Shown: positions 23,209 through 32,377, counted from the stretch's first letter. The stretch: DNA of 64,000 nucleotides from Lentzea sp. NBRC 105346 (GCF_030269605.1 NZ_BSTQ01000012.1:232231-296230); one strand, 5' to 3'. Program-made: numbers and translations. Notes: generated by a model not told the origin, from the letters alone.

Positions 23209-24372
23209 TTGTCGCGCAGGCACCCCGTCACCGAGTTCGCCCGCTACCTGCGGACCGAGACCGTGGGCGGCATGGTCCTGCTGGGTGCGACGGCCGTCGC
23301 CTTGATCTGGGCCAACTCGCCGCTGTCCGACGCGTACTTCGGGCTGCGCGATCTCGGGGCCGGACCGCTGACCGTGGGCGGGTGGGCGAAGGACGGCCTG
23401 CTCGCGATCTTCTTCTTCGTCGCCGGGCTCGAACTGAAGCGCGAGCTCGTCGTCGGTGAGCTGTCGACCTTCAAGGCCGCGGTGCTGCCCGTGGTGGCCG
23501 CGCTGGGCGGCATGATCGTTCCGGCGCTGACCGCGTTGACCCTGGCCTGGGGTTCGCCTGGGATCGAGAAGGCGTGGGCCATCCCGGTCGCGACGGACAT
23601 CGCGTTCGCGCTGGGCGTGCTGGCACTGACCGCGTCGGGGCTGCCGAGCAGCCTGCGGATCTTCCTGCTGTCGCTCGCGGTCGTGGACGACCTGGGCGCG
23701 ATCATCGTGATCGCAGTGCTGTTCACGTCGCACTTCAACGTCCTCGCGGCGCTGCTGGTCGTGGTTCTGCTGGCTGCGTACTGGTTCCTGCAGCACAAGC
23801 GGATCTCCTCGCCGTGGCTGTACGTGCCGATCGCGGTGGCTACCTGGTGGTTCATGCACGAGTCCGGGATTCACGCGACGATCGCCGGTGTCGCGCTGGC
23901 GTTGCTGACGCGCGTGCGCCGCGACCCGTACGAGAACGAGGCGCCCGCGATCCGGCTCGAGCACCGGCTGCAGCCGTGGTCGGCCGGCCTCGCGGTGCCG
24001 GCGTTCGCCCTGTTCGCCGCCGGTGTGCCGGTGAACGGCGCGGCGTTGTCCGCACTGTTCAGCGACAAGATCGCCATGGGCGTGATCGCCGGTCTGCTCG
24101 TCGGCAAGATGGTCGGCATCGTCGGGTCGTCGGCGCTGGCGGTGGGGCTGAGGCTGGCGGTGTGGCCGTCGGGCGCCGGGCCGCGGGACATCGTGGCGGT
24201 GGCGATGCTCGGCGGGGTCGGGTTCACCGTGAGCCTGTTGATCGCTGATCTGTCGCTTCCGGACCCGGACACCGCGAAGGCCGCCGTTCTGCTCGCGTCG
24301 CTGGCCGCGTCACTGCTTGCCGCGGTGTTGCTCATTCGCCGCAGCCGGGCACATGGCACGATGTCGGAGTGA
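23209..24372 (+). CDS. nhaA: Na+/H+ antiporter NhaA
   Basis: A 387-residue protein with about 11-12 membrane helices. The paired Asp region VDDLGAIIVIA and the unwound helix region ATDIAFALGVLAL are typical of NhaA. It exchanges internal Na+ for external H+ at alkaline pH or high salt. TTG start with GAGGAG 10 bases upstream. Coupled to the following holin-like gene by a GTGA overlap. Confidence 0.95.
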   Translation: MSRRHPVTEFARYLRTETVGGMVLLGATAVALIWANSPLSDAYFGLRDLGAGPLTVGGWAKDGLLAIFFFVAGLELKRELVVGELSTFKAAVLPVVAALGGMIVPALTALTLAWGSPGIEKAWAIPVATDIAFALGVLALTASGLPSSLRIFLLSLAVVDDLGAIIVIAVLFTSHFNVLAALLVVVLLAAYWFLQHKRISSPWLYVPIAVATWWFMHESGIHATIAGVALALLTRVRRDPYENEAPAIRLEHRLQPWSAGLAVPAFALFAAGVPVNGAALSALFSDKIAMGVIAGLLVGKMVGIVGSSALAVGLRLAVWPSGAGPRDIVAVAMLGGVGFTVSLLIADLSLPDPDTAKAAVLLASLAASLLAAVLLIRRSRAHGTMSE

Positions 24373-24806
24373 CCACCAGGGAGCACGTTCCGTCGATTCC
24401 GCTGACCGCAGACGACCCGACGGCTGAGCAGTCCATCGGCGGCCTGGTCCGCGATGCGACGGCCCACGTGTCGACTCTGGTCAGAGCAGAGGTCGAGCTC
24501 GCCAAGGGCGAGATCAAGGCCGAGGTCAAGAAGGGCCTGAAAGGCAGCGTCTACTTCATCGTCGCGCTGACGGTGTTGTGCTTCAGCCTGTTCTTCCTGT
24601 TCATGACCCTCGGGTTCGTGCTCTACGACATCGGCCTCCCGTTCTCGCTGGCGTTCGGCATCGTCTTCGTCACCATGCTCGTGACGGCGGGCCTGTTCGG
24701 TTTCCTCGGTTACCGCAAGGTCAAGAAGATCCGCGCGCCGCAGCGGACGATCGAGTCGGCCAAGGGCACCATGGCCGCGCTGCGACACCGCGGCGACGAC
24801 AACTGA
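24369..24806 (+). CDS. Phage-holin-superfamily membrane protein (Act-Holin, Rv3669-like)
   Basis: A 145-residue protein: an acidic amphipathic N-terminal half (SIGGLVRDATAHVSTLVRAEVELAKGEIKAEVKK) and two membrane helices (YFIVALTVLCFSLFFLFMTLGFVLY; FSLAFGIVFVTMLVTAGLFGFLGY), then a basic tail. The family is named for similarity to holins but is chromosomal and conserved here beside acs and ephE; no phage genes are near. Function unknown. Confidence 0.85.
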   Translation: MTTREHVPSIPLTADDPTAEQSIGGLVRDATAHVSTLVRAEVELAKGEIKAEVKKGLKGSVYFIVALTVLCFSLFFLFMTLGFVLYDIGLPFSLAFGIVFVTMLVTAGLFGFLGYRKVKKIRAPQRTIESAKGTMAALRHRGDDN

Positions 24807-24826
24807 GCCGCGTCCCCGACCCGTCC

Positions 24827-25717
24827 GTGGTCCGGGTCAACGGCCCGTGGACCCACCGCGACGTGTCGGCCAACGGCATTCGCCTGCACGTCGCCGAACT
24901 CGGCGACGGCCCCCTGGTGCTGCTGCTGCACGGCTTCCCGGAGTTCTGGTGGTCCTGGCGGCACCAGCTGACCGCCCTGGCCGACGCCGGCTACCGCGCC
25001 GTCGCTGTCGACCTGCGCGGCTACGGCGACTCCGACAAGCCCCCGCGCGGCTACGACGGCTTCACCCTCGCCGGTGACATCGCCGGCCTCGTGCGCGCGT
25101 TGGGAGACCAGCGGGCCCACCTGGTCGGACACGCCTGGGGCGGGATGCTCGCGTGGACTGTGGGCGCGATCCACCCCCGTGTCGTGGCGTCGGTGTCGGC
25201 ACTGGCCGCACCGCATCCGCTGGCGCTGCGCCGGGCCGTGTGGCGCACGCCCAGGTCGTACGGCTACGTCTTCCGGTTCCAGCTGCCGATGTACCCGGAA
25301 CGCTGGCTGACCAGGGAGAACGCGGTGACGGTCGCCCGGCTGCTGCACGCGTGGTCCGGGCCGAAGTGGCGGGTGGCGCCGGAGTTCGACGAGGTGATCC
25401 GGCGCAACCGGCAGGCGATGCTGGTGCCGGGCGTCGCGCACAGCGCCATGGAGTACTACCGCTGGGCGATGCGGTCGCAGCTGCGCAGCGACGGACGGCG
25501 GTTCGTCGACGCGGTGGACCGGCGGCTGTCCGTGCCGGTGCTGCAACTGCACGGAGCGTTGGATCCGGTGATCAGGGAACAGACCGCGCTCGCGTCCAAG
25601 CAGTGGCTCGGCGCCGGGTCGGAGTTCCGGTCGCTGCCCGAGGTGGGGCACTTCCTGAACCAAGAAGTGCCCCACACCACGAGCCGGATCCTGACCGAGT
25701 TCATCGGGCGAAACTGA
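24827..25717 (+). CDS. Alpha/beta hydrolase, EphE-like, with altered nucleophile motif
   Basis: A 296-residue alpha/beta hydrolase of the epoxide-hydrolase branch: LLLHGFPEFWWSWRHQL oxyanion loop, LRGYGDSDKP, and the late HGALDPVI and GHFLNQE (His) regions. The nucleophile elbow reads GHAWGG where active epoxide hydrolases have GHDWGG, so the usual Asp is Ala. Position matches Rv3670 (ephE). I use GTG 24827; a CTG at 24803 overlapping the holin stop is an alternative. Catalysis should be doubted. Confidence 0.82.
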   Translation: MVRVNGPWTHRDVSANGIRLHVAELGDGPLVLLLHGFPEFWWSWRHQLTALADAGYRAVAVDLRGYGDSDKPPRGYDGFTLAGDIAGLVRALGDQRAHLVGHAWGGMLAWTVGAIHPRVVASVSALAAPHPLALRRAVWRTPRSYGYVFRFQLPMYPERWLTRENAVTVARLLHAWSGPKWRVAPEFDEVIRRNRQAMLVPGVAHSAMEYYRWAMRSQLRSDGRRFVDAVDRRLSVPVLQLHGALDPVIREQTALASKQWLGAGSEFRSLPEVGHFLNQEVPHTTSRILTEFIGRN

Positions 25718-27182
25718 CCTGCCGGTAGGCGTTCTCCAGTTCCCCGGCCGGGTCTTCGGGCATTCCCTTGCTACGCCAGGCGATGTAGCCGTCCGGACGG
25801 ATCAGCGACGCGCCATCTTCGGAGACCCCGAACGCCTCCGACACTCCGGTGCGGTGGTGTTCGATGTGGAGCGCCTTGGCCGCCGCCGCCCACCGGTCGT
25901 CCTCGGCGAGCAGCACCCAACCACGTTGCAGCAGGTCCAATGTGGACCTTCCGTCGGCCATCCGGACATGTGGTGCGCGGGTGCCCGGCTGACCCGCCCA
26001 TTCGTCAGGACGCAATGCGTCCGGCAGGTCCGCACCGGCCCCGATGATCCCGGCGGAACGGTAGAGCTGGCCGAACCCCATCGCGATGTCGTCGATGACC
26101 GGGCCGGCGTCCCCCGGTCCGTTCGGGTCGTGGCCGTCGTTGTGGGCGAAGATCTGGTCGTGACTCAGCAACGCGACGGGCCTGCGCTCCGGTTCGTAGG
26201 TCTCCAGCAGCTCCGGCCCGGACGAACCGTCCAGCACGGCGGCGATCTTCCACGCCAGGTTGTGCCCGTCCTCGATGCCCACACTGGCGCCATAGCCACC
26301 TCGGCTGGGCGGCAACGTGTGCGCGGCGTCGCCCGCCAGGAAGATCCGGCCGGCCTGGAAGGTGTCGGCGACCGACGCGGTCACCTCCCACCGCCCGGTC
26401 GTGATCAGCTCGACGTCCACATCGGACCGGCCGATCGCCCGGAAGATCTTCTCCCGCAACACTTCCTCGCTGTACTCGGTGTCGCCCTTGAGCATCAACA
26501 CCCACCGGCCGTCGCCATACGTGGTGAGGAACCCCAGATCGTCGATGACGAACTGGCCGAACCCCTTCCCCAGGTACTCGTCCAGCGACGCGCGGAACAG
26601 CACGCTGCGCGACGTGCTCAGGTGCCCGCGGCCGGACCGGCCGATGCCCAGCGCCTCGCGCACCGGGCTGCGGTGGCCGTCGGCGGCGAGCAGGTAGTCC
26701 GCCCGGATCTCGTACGGACCCTCCGGGCCTTCGACCACCGCGGTGACGCCCTCGTCGTCCTGGGTGAACGACGTCATCCGGGTGCTCATGCGGATGTCGG
26801 CGCCGAACGAGCGCGCCTTGTCCCGCAGCAGCGGCTCCAGTTTGTCCTGAGCGAGCCCGGCGCCCCGCATCGGCGAGTACTCGATGCCGGGTGGCGGAGC
26901 GGGTGAGGCCCACGGCATCTCCTCGAACCACTCACCGGCGAGGCTCTCCACCCGGATCCGGCCCACCGACGGGCCGGGGCCCTCGCGCTGCGGGATCTCG
27001 TCCTGCAACCCCACCGCACTGAAGAGCTCCATCACCCGCGCCCGGTACCCGACCGCACGCGGGTGCAGCGAGCTGCCCGGATATTTCTCGACCAGCACGG
27101 TGGGCACCCCTCGCCAGGCCAGGAACATCGCCGCGGATGATCCGGCCAGCCCACCGCCGACCACGAGCACAGAAGTTCGCAC
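25701..27182 (-). CDS. FAD-dependent aromatic monooxygenase
   Basis: A 493-residue class A flavoprotein hydroxylase: VLVVGGGLAGSSAAMFLAWRG (FAD-binding GxGxxG), LLAADGHRSPVREALGI (DG motif) and IFLAGDAAHTLPPSRGGYGASVGIEDGHNLAWKIAAVL (GD motif). The C-terminal thioredoxin-like region of polyketide hydroxylases (LDLLQRGWVLL; IRPDGYIAWRS) is present. GTG 27182 follows GGAGG by 5 bases. It probably hydroxylates a phenolic or drug-like compound; the divergent TetR regulator suggests induction by it. 3' end overlaps the hydrolase gene by 17 bp. Confidence 0.9.
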   Translation of the reverse strand: MRTSVLVVGGGLAGSSAAMFLAWRGVPTVLVEKYPGSSLHPRAVGYRARVMELFSAVGLQDEIPQREGPGPSVGRIRVESLAGEWFEEMPWASPAPPPGIEYSPMRGAGLAQDKLEPLLRDKARSFGADIRMSTRMTSFTQDDEGVTAVVEGPEGPYEIRADYLLAADGHRSPVREALGIGRSGRGHLSTSRSVLFRASLDEYLGKGFGQFVIDDLGFLTTYGDGRWVLMLKGDTEYSEEVLREKIFRAIGRSDVDVELITTGRWEVTASVADTFQAGRIFLAGDAAHTLPPSRGGYGASVGIEDGHNLAWKIAAVLDGSSGPELLETYEPERRPVALLSHDQIFAHNDGHDPNGPGDAGPVIDDIAMGFGQLYRSAGIIGAGADLPDALRPDEWAGQPGTRAPHVRMADGRSTLDLLQRGWVLLAEDDRWAAAAKALHIEHHRTGVSEAFGVSEDGASLIRPDGYIAWRSKGMPEDPAGELENAYRQVSFAR

Positions 27183-27194
27183 GATCGCCTCCCT

Positions 27195-27226
27195 CGATAC
27201 ACCGTATCTCTCGATACACTGTATCG
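27195..27226. promoter_or_regulatory. Two TetR-type palindromic operators
   Basis: CGATACACTGTATCG (27212-27226) is a perfect 15-bp palindrome. CGATACACCGTATCT (27195-27209) is a near copy 17 bp away. A further half-like GGTGTATGG follows. They fill the 94-bp gap between the divergent monooxygenase and TetR genes. Confidence 0.75.
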
Positions 27227-27276
27227 CAGCGGACGGTGTATGGTTCAACACGTTTTCAAGATCGGTGGGAGGAACG

Positions 27277-27987
27277 ATGCTCGTCTGGGAACGGCCGGAG
27301 CCGCCGAGCAAGCCGACTCCCAGCCCGTTGAGCAGGGAGAAGATCGTGCGGGCCGCGATCACGCTGGCCGACGCCGACGGTCTGGTGGCGGTGTCGTTCC
27401 GCAAGGTCGCGGCCGAGCTGAATGCGGGCCCGATGCGGCTCTACGGCTACGTCGAGACCAAGGACGAACTGCTGGACCTGATGGTCGACGCCGTCTACGG
27501 CGAGATCTCGCCGCCCCAGCCCGGCGACGGCTGGCGGAGCGCGCTGCAGACGGTCGCGCGGAGCCTGCGGCAGGCGGCACTGCGCCACGACTGGTTCTCC
27601 GACCTGCTGGGCGGCCGCCCGCACATGGGGCCGAACGCCCTGGCGTTCACCGAAGCGTCACTCGTGGCACTGGACGGCGCACCGGAGTTCGACCACATCG
27701 ACGACGTGATGGGCGCCGTCGGCACGGTGCGCGGTTACGTGATCGGAGCGGTCCGCAACGAGATCAGCGAGGCCCGTGCCGAACGCGCGAGCGGCATGAA
27801 CGAACGACAGTGGCAGACCGCGTCCGGGCCCTACATCGAACGAATGCTCGCCACCGGCCGGTTTCCCATGCTGGCCAGGGTGGTCCACGAGGCGACGCAT
27901 CCGGACGCCGACACGGTCTTCGAAGGCGGGCTCGAGCTGATCCTCGACGGAATCGAGGCCCGGCTCACGAAGCGCAGCCCTGGGTAG
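27277..27987 (+). CDS. TetR-family regulator
   Basis: A 236-residue protein: an N-terminal HTH (REKIVRAAITLADADGLVAVSFRKVAAELNAGPMRLYGYVETKDELLDLMVDAV) and a TetR_C-type ligand domain. ATG 27277 follows GGGAGGA. Divergent from the monooxygenase with paired palindromes between, so it most likely represses both. Its 3' end overlaps marP by 23 bp on the other strand. Confidence 0.9.
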   Translation: MLVWERPEPPSKPTPSPLSREKIVRAAITLADADGLVAVSFRKVAAELNAGPMRLYGYVETKDELLDLMVDAVYGEISPPQPGDGWRSALQTVARSLRQAALRHDWFSDLLGGRPHMGPNALAFTEASLVALDGAPEFDHIDDVMGAVGTVRGYVIGAVRNEISEARAERASGMNERQWQTASGPYIERMLATGRFPMLARVVHEATHPDADTVFEGGLELILDGIEARLTKRSPG

Positions 27988-29152
27988 AAGCCCGCCGGAC
28001 CATCGTCGGCGCCTTCTGCACCACCGACGAGACCTGCTGTGCGGTCAGCACGAAGCCGGTCTCCTGGTCGTCCACCGCGGCACCGAACACGACGCCCATG
28101 ACACGCCCCTGCGGATCGACCAGCGGTCCACCGGAGTTACCGCTGCGCACCTTCGCGCGCACGGTGTAGACGTCCCGCGTCACGGTCTGCGCGTCGTAGA
28201 TGTCCGGCCCGCGCAGCAACGGAATCCGCTCGCGCACCCGCGCTTCGGAGGCCGTGTACGGACCGTCCAGCGGGTAGCCGAGCACGATGCCGTCCTCGCC
28301 CTGCTGGATCTCGTCGGTGCGGAACTGCAGCGGCTGCGCGTCGAGGTCCGGCACCGCCAGCACGGCGACGTCCATCTGTGCGTCGTAGTGCACGACCGTG
28401 GCGTCGAACTGCCCCCGGCCCACCTCGACGGTGACCTCGTTGGTGCCGGCGACGACGTGCGCGTTGGTCATCACGCGCTGCGGCGAGATCACGAACCCGG
28501 TGCCCTCCAGCGCCCGCGAGCACGACGGCGCGCGGCCGCGGACCTTCAGCACCGACGACCGCAGCTTCTGCACCACCGGTGAGCCCGCGAGCTGCGGGTT
28601 GGGCGGCCCGACCTCCTTGAGCGGAGTCCGGTTGAACGGGTCCATCGCGGCCGGGAAGCCGGAGACGTCGAACAGCTTCTGCAGGTCCTGCGAGAGCTTG
28701 CGGGCCGCCTGCGGCATGGTGTCGTCGACGGTCTTGAGGATCACCGACTGGTTCAGCGCCCGCGCCAGGTCCGGCAGACCGGCGACCGAGGTCAGCGGCA
28801 GCGCGATCATCCACGCGACGATGAACACCACGCCGCCCTGCACGACGGCGCCCAGCGCGTTGTCGGCGCCGCGCAACGGCGAGGCGTTGACCTTGGCCTT
28901 CACCGTCCGGCCGATGTACACGCCGATGGTCTCGCCGAGCGCGACCAGCAACACGACGATGCCGACCGCGAAGACCACCTTGGTCACGACGTTGTCGAAC
29001 TGCGAGACGAGCAGCGGTGCGATCTGGGTCCCCAGGATCAGGCCGACGAGCACGCCCACGAACGCGGGCAGCGCGACGACCATGCCCTGCCTGGCGCCCG
29101 AGACCGCGGCGATGGCGGCCAGGCCCAGTACGAGCAGGTCAACCCAGTTCAA
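27965..29152 (-). CDS. marP: MarP-type periplasmic-facing serine protease
   Basis: A 395-residue protein: N-terminal CvpA-like membrane domain with four hydrophobic helices (about residues 5-120), then a chymotrypsin-fold protease. Triad His232 (TNAHVV), Asp261 (MDVAVL) and Ser340 (SGNSGGPL) match M. tuberculosis MarP (H235, D264, S343) closely. Cys211 and Cys393 could form the regulatory disulfide seen in that protein. MarP protects against acid and oxidative stress by processing cell-wall hydrolases. Downstream gene of the nth-tlpA-nudix-marP operon. Confidence 0.93.
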   Translation of the reverse strand: MNWVDLLVLGLAAIAAVSGARQGMVVALPAFVGVLVGLILGTQIAPLLVSQFDNVVTKVVFAVGIVVLLVALGETIGVYIGRTVKAKVNASPLRGADNALGAVVQGGVVFIVAWMIALPLTSVAGLPDLARALNQSVILKTVDDTMPQAARKLSQDLQKLFDVSGFPAAMDPFNRTPLKEVGPPNPQLAGSPVVQKLRSSVLKVRGRAPSCSRALEGTGFVISPQRVMTNAHVVAGTNEVTVEVGRGQFDATVVHYDAQMDVAVLAVPDLDAQPLQFRTDEIQQGEDGIVLGYPLDGPYTASEARVRERIPLLRGPDIYDAQTVTRDVYTVRAKVRSGNSGGPLVDPQGRVMGVVFGAAVDDQETGFVLTAQQVSSVVQKAPTMVRRASTQGCAS

Positions 29153-29169
29153 CCGAAACCTCCGCCTCG

Positions 29170-29811
29170 CTATGTAGCGCGCAACGCTAGTTCAAGGTCC
29201 CGCACATCCGTCGCATCCCACGGCCGTTCCCAGCCACCGAGTGCGAGTAGTCCGTTGAGCAGGCCCGCGGTGAAGCCCCACACCAGCATGCCCGGTGCGG
29301 CGAAGGCAGCTCCCAGATAGCCCGACGGGTGTCGTACCCGGAACCGGTTGGCGGGGTCCGCAAGGTGCGCGATCGGCACACGAGCGACCGCTGCCGTCTC
29401 GGCGGGGTCGACTGGCGCGACGGGGCTCGGCTGTTCCCAATAGGCGAGCACTGGCGTGACCACGAACCCGGACACCGGAACGTACAGCTCCGGCAGCTGG
29501 GCCACAGGTCTCACTCCTGTCGCAAGTACACCTGTCTCCTCGTAAGCCTCGCGTAATGCCGTGGCCACCGGGCCGTCGTCGCTGGGGTCCGCGGCCCCGC
29601 CGGGGAACGCCACCTGGCCGGGATGCGAGCCCAGCGTGTCCGCCCTGCGCAGCAGCAACACGTCCGGGCCGTCGTTGCCTTCGCCGAAGAGCATCAGCAC
29701 CGACGCCGGCCGGCCCGAATTGTCCGGCGGCGGCGAGATCCTGGTGAACGCCTTCGAGTCGATGTTCTCGGTGGCCTTGACGAGTCGCGTCATCCACTCC
29801 GGCAAACTCAA
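29170..29811 (-). CDS. NUDIX hydrolase, CoA pyrophosphatase type
   Basis: A 213-residue NUDIX protein. The NUDIX box lies in FPGGAADPSDDGPVATALREAYEETGV with the REAYEETG core intact. The preceding LLLRRADTLGSHPGQVAFPGG is typical of the CoA diphosphatase (NudL/PCD1) group. Position matches Rv3672c. ATG overlaps the thioredoxin-like gene stop by 4 bp; 17 bp before marP. Confidence 0.88.
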   Translation of the reverse strand: MSLPEWMTRLVKATENIDSKAFTRISPPPDNSGRPASVLMLFGEGNDGPDVLLLRRADTLGSHPGQVAFPGGAADPSDDGPVATALREAYEETGVLATGVRPVAQLPELYVPVSGFVVTPVLAYWEQPSPVAPVDPAETAAVARVPIAHLADPANRFRVRHPSGYLGAAFAAPGMLVWGFTAGLLNGLLALGGWERPWDATDVRDLELALRAT

Positions 29812-30371
29812 CGGACCGCCTCCCCCACCTGATCCGGTGACGTGAACACCAACGGGTTCGTCACCTGCCGGACCGTGCCGTCAGCCTGCACCACGAAGCT
29901 CGCGGGCAGCGACTTCGGCGCCTTGAGCTGCCTGCGCAACGCGTCCGCGTCGTCGAACACCGACGGCAACTTGACGCCGAGCTTCGCGAGCAGCTCCAGC
30001 CCGTCGCCCTCCCGGCTCTCCACCAGCACCGGCAGCACGGGCACCGCGCCCGGCCGCTGGGCGTAGGTGTCGAGCACGCGCAGCTCGTCCTGGCACGGCA
30101 CACACCACGTCGCCCAGAAGTTGATCAGGAGTGGCCCCTTGAGCGCGACGGCCGTCCGGGTGCCGTCACCGAGGCACGTCACCTGGACACCACCCTCCGA
30201 ACCCGGCAGGCATTGCCGCAGCGAGGCCTGCTGGCGCAGTGCGGCGAGGTCCTGAGTTGGACGCTCCGGCCGCGGCGGGGGTTGCTCCGCGCCGCCCCGC
30301 GGCCACAGCGCGACCACGCCCGCCACGGCGAGCACCAGTACGGCGACGAGCCAGCGCGTGCGGGTGTTCAC
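29808..30371 (-). CDS. Membrane-anchored thioredoxin-like protein (TlpA/ResA type)
   Basis: A 187-residue protein with one N-terminal membrane helix (WLVAVLVLAVAGVVALWP), a Pro-rich spacer and a TlpA domain. The active site reads FWATWCVPCQDEL (CVPC) and the cis-Pro region LPASFVVQADG is present. An additional Cys pair at about 59 and 67 fits an actinobacterial TlpA. Should reduce or isomerise disulfides outside the membrane, perhaps those of MarP. Overlaps both neighbours by 4 bp. Confidence 0.88.
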   Translation of the reverse strand: MNTRTRWLVAVLVLAVAGVVALWPRGGAEQPPPRPERPTQDLAALRQQASLRQCLPGSEGGVQVTCLGDGTRTAVALKGPLLINFWATWCVPCQDELRVLDTYAQRPGAVPVLPVLVESREGDGLELLAKLGVKLPSVFDDADALRRQLKAPKSLPASFVVQADGTVRQVTNPLVFTSPDQVGEAVR

Positions 30372-31129
30372 CCGAGCTTCTCACCGGCCCTGACCCGCTC
30401 GGCCAGGGCGAGCAGGTGGTCCCTCTCCTCGCCCTTCACGAGCTTGGCCGCCTTGACCGGATCCTCCGGCCCGGTACCGAACGAGGGGCAGTCCGGCGCC
30501 AGCAGGCAGGCGCCGCACGCAGGCGTTTTGGCGTGACAGACGCGGCGGCCGTGGAAGATGATCCAGTGCGACGCCATGGTCCAGTCGCGCTTCTCGATGA
30601 TCGCGCCGATCGCGTGCTCGACCTTGACCGGATCTTCCTCGGTGGTCCACTTCCAGCGCCGGACAAGTCGTCCAAAGTGGGTGTCGACTGTGATGCCGGG
30701 CACACCGAACGCGTTGCCGAGAACCACGTTGGCCGTCTTGCGTCCTACACCCGGGAGCTTGACCAGCTCCTCGAGCTTGCCGGGAACCACACCGTCGTGG
30801 CGCTCGACCAGTGCCGCACCGAGACCCATAAGAGATGTCGTCTTGTTCCGGTAGAAACCGGTCGGGCGAATCATCTCCTCCAACTCAATCCGGTCGGCGC
30901 CGGCGTAGTCGGCGGCCGTCGGGTACTTGGCGAAGAGCGCGGGGGTGACCTCGTTGACCTTTTTGTCGGTGCACTGCGCGGACAGCACGACCGCGACGAT
31001 CAGCTCGAGCGGCGTCGTGAAGTCCAGCTCGCAGTGCGCGTCGGGGTAACCCTCGGCCAGCGTTCGCACCATCCGACGGGCCCTGCGGACCAGGCCGATC
31101 TTGGTTTCCGGTTTCGAGGCTCGGGGCAC
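30368..31129 (-). CDS. nth: Endonuclease III
   Basis: A 253-residue base-excision glycosylase/AP lyase. The HhH motif LPGVGRKTANVVLG, the catalytic Lys in SAQCTDKKVNEVTP, the catalytic Asp in TVDTHFGRL and the 4Fe-4S cluster C-x6-C-x2-C-x5-C (CHAKTPACGACLLAPDC) are all there. First gene of the four-gene minus-strand operon. Confidence 0.95.
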   Translation of the reverse strand: MPRASKPETKIGLVRRARRMVRTLAEGYPDAHCELDFTTPLELIVAVVLSAQCTDKKVNEVTPALFAKYPTAADYAGADRIELEEMIRPTGFYRNKTTSLMGLGAALVERHDGVVPGKLEELVKLPGVGRKTANVVLGNAFGVPGITVDTHFGRLVRRWKWTTEEDPVKVEHAIGAIIEKRDWTMASHWIIFHGRRVCHAKTPACGACLLAPDCPSFGTGPEDPVKAAKLVKGEERDHLLALAERVRAGEKLG

Positions 31130-31207
31130 ACAACAAGCCTAGTCAACACGCCGACAAGACCCCCTGACGCGTCATCGAATCCCTCATGCGCGAGGATGCG
31201 GAGCATC

Positions 31208-31459
31208 ATGACTGCCTGGTTCGTCATCGCCGTACCGATCGTGATCATGTTCTTCGCGCTCTTCATGGAGCGCGTGGAAGCGAAGCTCCGGCACGTCGCC
31301 GTGCAGGAGGACGAGGTCGAGGAGTTCCTGGAGTCCGCCCGTCCCGACGAGGTCAGGGCGCTCTACGGACACGGCATCGGTCGCGCACTGGAACTGTTCC
31401 GTCTCCGTCGTCTGGGTGGCCGCGCGCGGAACCTGAGCAAGAAGCGCGTTCGCTCGTGA
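31208..31459 (+). CDS. Small membrane protein (Rv3675-like)
   Basis: An 83-residue protein: one N-terminal hydrophobic helix (AWFVIAVPIVIMFFALFMERVE) and a charged cytoplasmic tail rich in E and R (QEDEVEEFLESARPDEVRALYG; FRLRRLGGRARNLSKKRVRS). Conserved by position between nth and crp, as Rv3675 in M. tuberculosis. ATG 31208 is placed right at the membrane helix. No function known. Confidence 0.75.
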   Translation: MTAWFVIAVPIVIMFFALFMERVEAKLRHVAVQEDEVEEFLESARPDEVRALYGHGIGRALELFRLRRLGGRARNLSKKRVRS

Positions 31460-31635
31460 ACTAGACTGGCTCGTTGGGCTCTGGATCGAAACAGCACCGT
31501 ATTCCAACTAAGACGGCGAGCCGGTCAGCGATCCACAGGACAGCCCTTAGACTGCAACGCAGTGATCGACGGCACGGCGCTGACATCACCAAAGGCGGTG
31601 ATGGGCGTGCCGTCGCGTCGATTAGGAGGGATGAG

Positions 31636-32310
31636 GTGGACGAGACCCTGGCCCGCGCGGGCATCTTCCAGGGTGTTGAACCGGCTGCAGCGGAGGCCTT
31701 GGCGCAGACGCTGGAGTCGGTCGAGTTCCCGCGCGGTCACGTGATCTTCGCGGAGGGTGAGCCGGGCGACCGCCTGTACATCATCCAGTCCGGCAAGGTG
31801 AAGATCGGCCGAAAGTCCCCGGACGGTCGCGAGAACCTGTTGGGGATCTTCGGGCCCTCCGACATGTTCGGCGAGCTGTCGATCTTCGATCCGGGACCCC
31901 GCACGTCCACCGCCACCACGGTGACCGAGGTGCGCGCGGTGTCGATGGACCGTCCCGCCTTGCGGCAGTGGATCACCAACCGGCCGGAGATCGCCGAGCA
32001 GCTGCTGCGGGCGTTGGCGAGGAGGCTGCGCCGGACGAACTCCATGCTGGCCGACTTGATCTTCACCGACGTGCCCGGCCGCGTCGCCAAGGCGTTGCTG
32101 CAGCTCGCGCAGCGCTTCGGCTCGCAGGAGGCCGGCCTGCTCCGCGTCACGCACGACCTGACGCAGGAGGAGATCGCCCAGTTCGTCGGCGCGTCCCGCG
32201 AGACCGTGAACAAGGCCCTGGCCGACTTCGCGCACCGCGGCTGGCTGCGCCTGGAGGGCAAGTCCGTGCTGATCCTGGACCCGGAGCGCCTGGCTCGACG
32301 CGCTCGCTAG
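31636..32310 (+). CDS. crp: Crp-family cAMP-responsive regulator
   Basis: A 224-residue protein, the same length as M. tuberculosis Crp (Rv3676). cNMP-binding domain with FGELSIFDPGPRTSTATT (phosphate-binding cassette) and wHTH with LTQEEIAQFVGASRETVNKALADFAHRGWL. GTG 31636 is chosen for its AGGAGG and length; the frame extends to 31474 without homologous sequence. Probable global regulator (GlxR type), including acs, see 20867. Confidence 0.93.
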   Translation: MDETLARAGIFQGVEPAAAEALAQTLESVEFPRGHVIFAEGEPGDRLYIIQSGKVKIGRKSPDGRENLLGIFGPSDMFGELSIFDPGPRTSTATTVTEVRAVSMDRPALRQWITNRPEIAEQLLRALARRLRRTNSMLADLIFTDVPGRVAKALLQLAQRFGSQEAGLLRVTHDLTQEEIAQFVGASRETVNKALADFAHRGWLRLEGKSVLILDPERLARRAR

Positions 32311-32331
32311 GTCGTTACATAACAAAGGGCT

Positions 32332-32377
32332 GGGCGCCGCCCCCGACGCGGCGCACCAGCCCTTTGTCTTGCACGGC
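32332..32377 (+). terminator. Intrinsic terminator after crp
   Basis: ACAAAGGGCTGG-type arm pairs with CCAGCCCTTTGT, enclosing a further GCGCC/GGCGC helix, followed by CTTGC. Confidence 0.8.

Noticed and set aside
24369..24806. Holin as a sign of prophage
   Set aside because: No other phage gene nearby, and the protein belongs to a chromosomal actinobacterial family with conserved neighbours.
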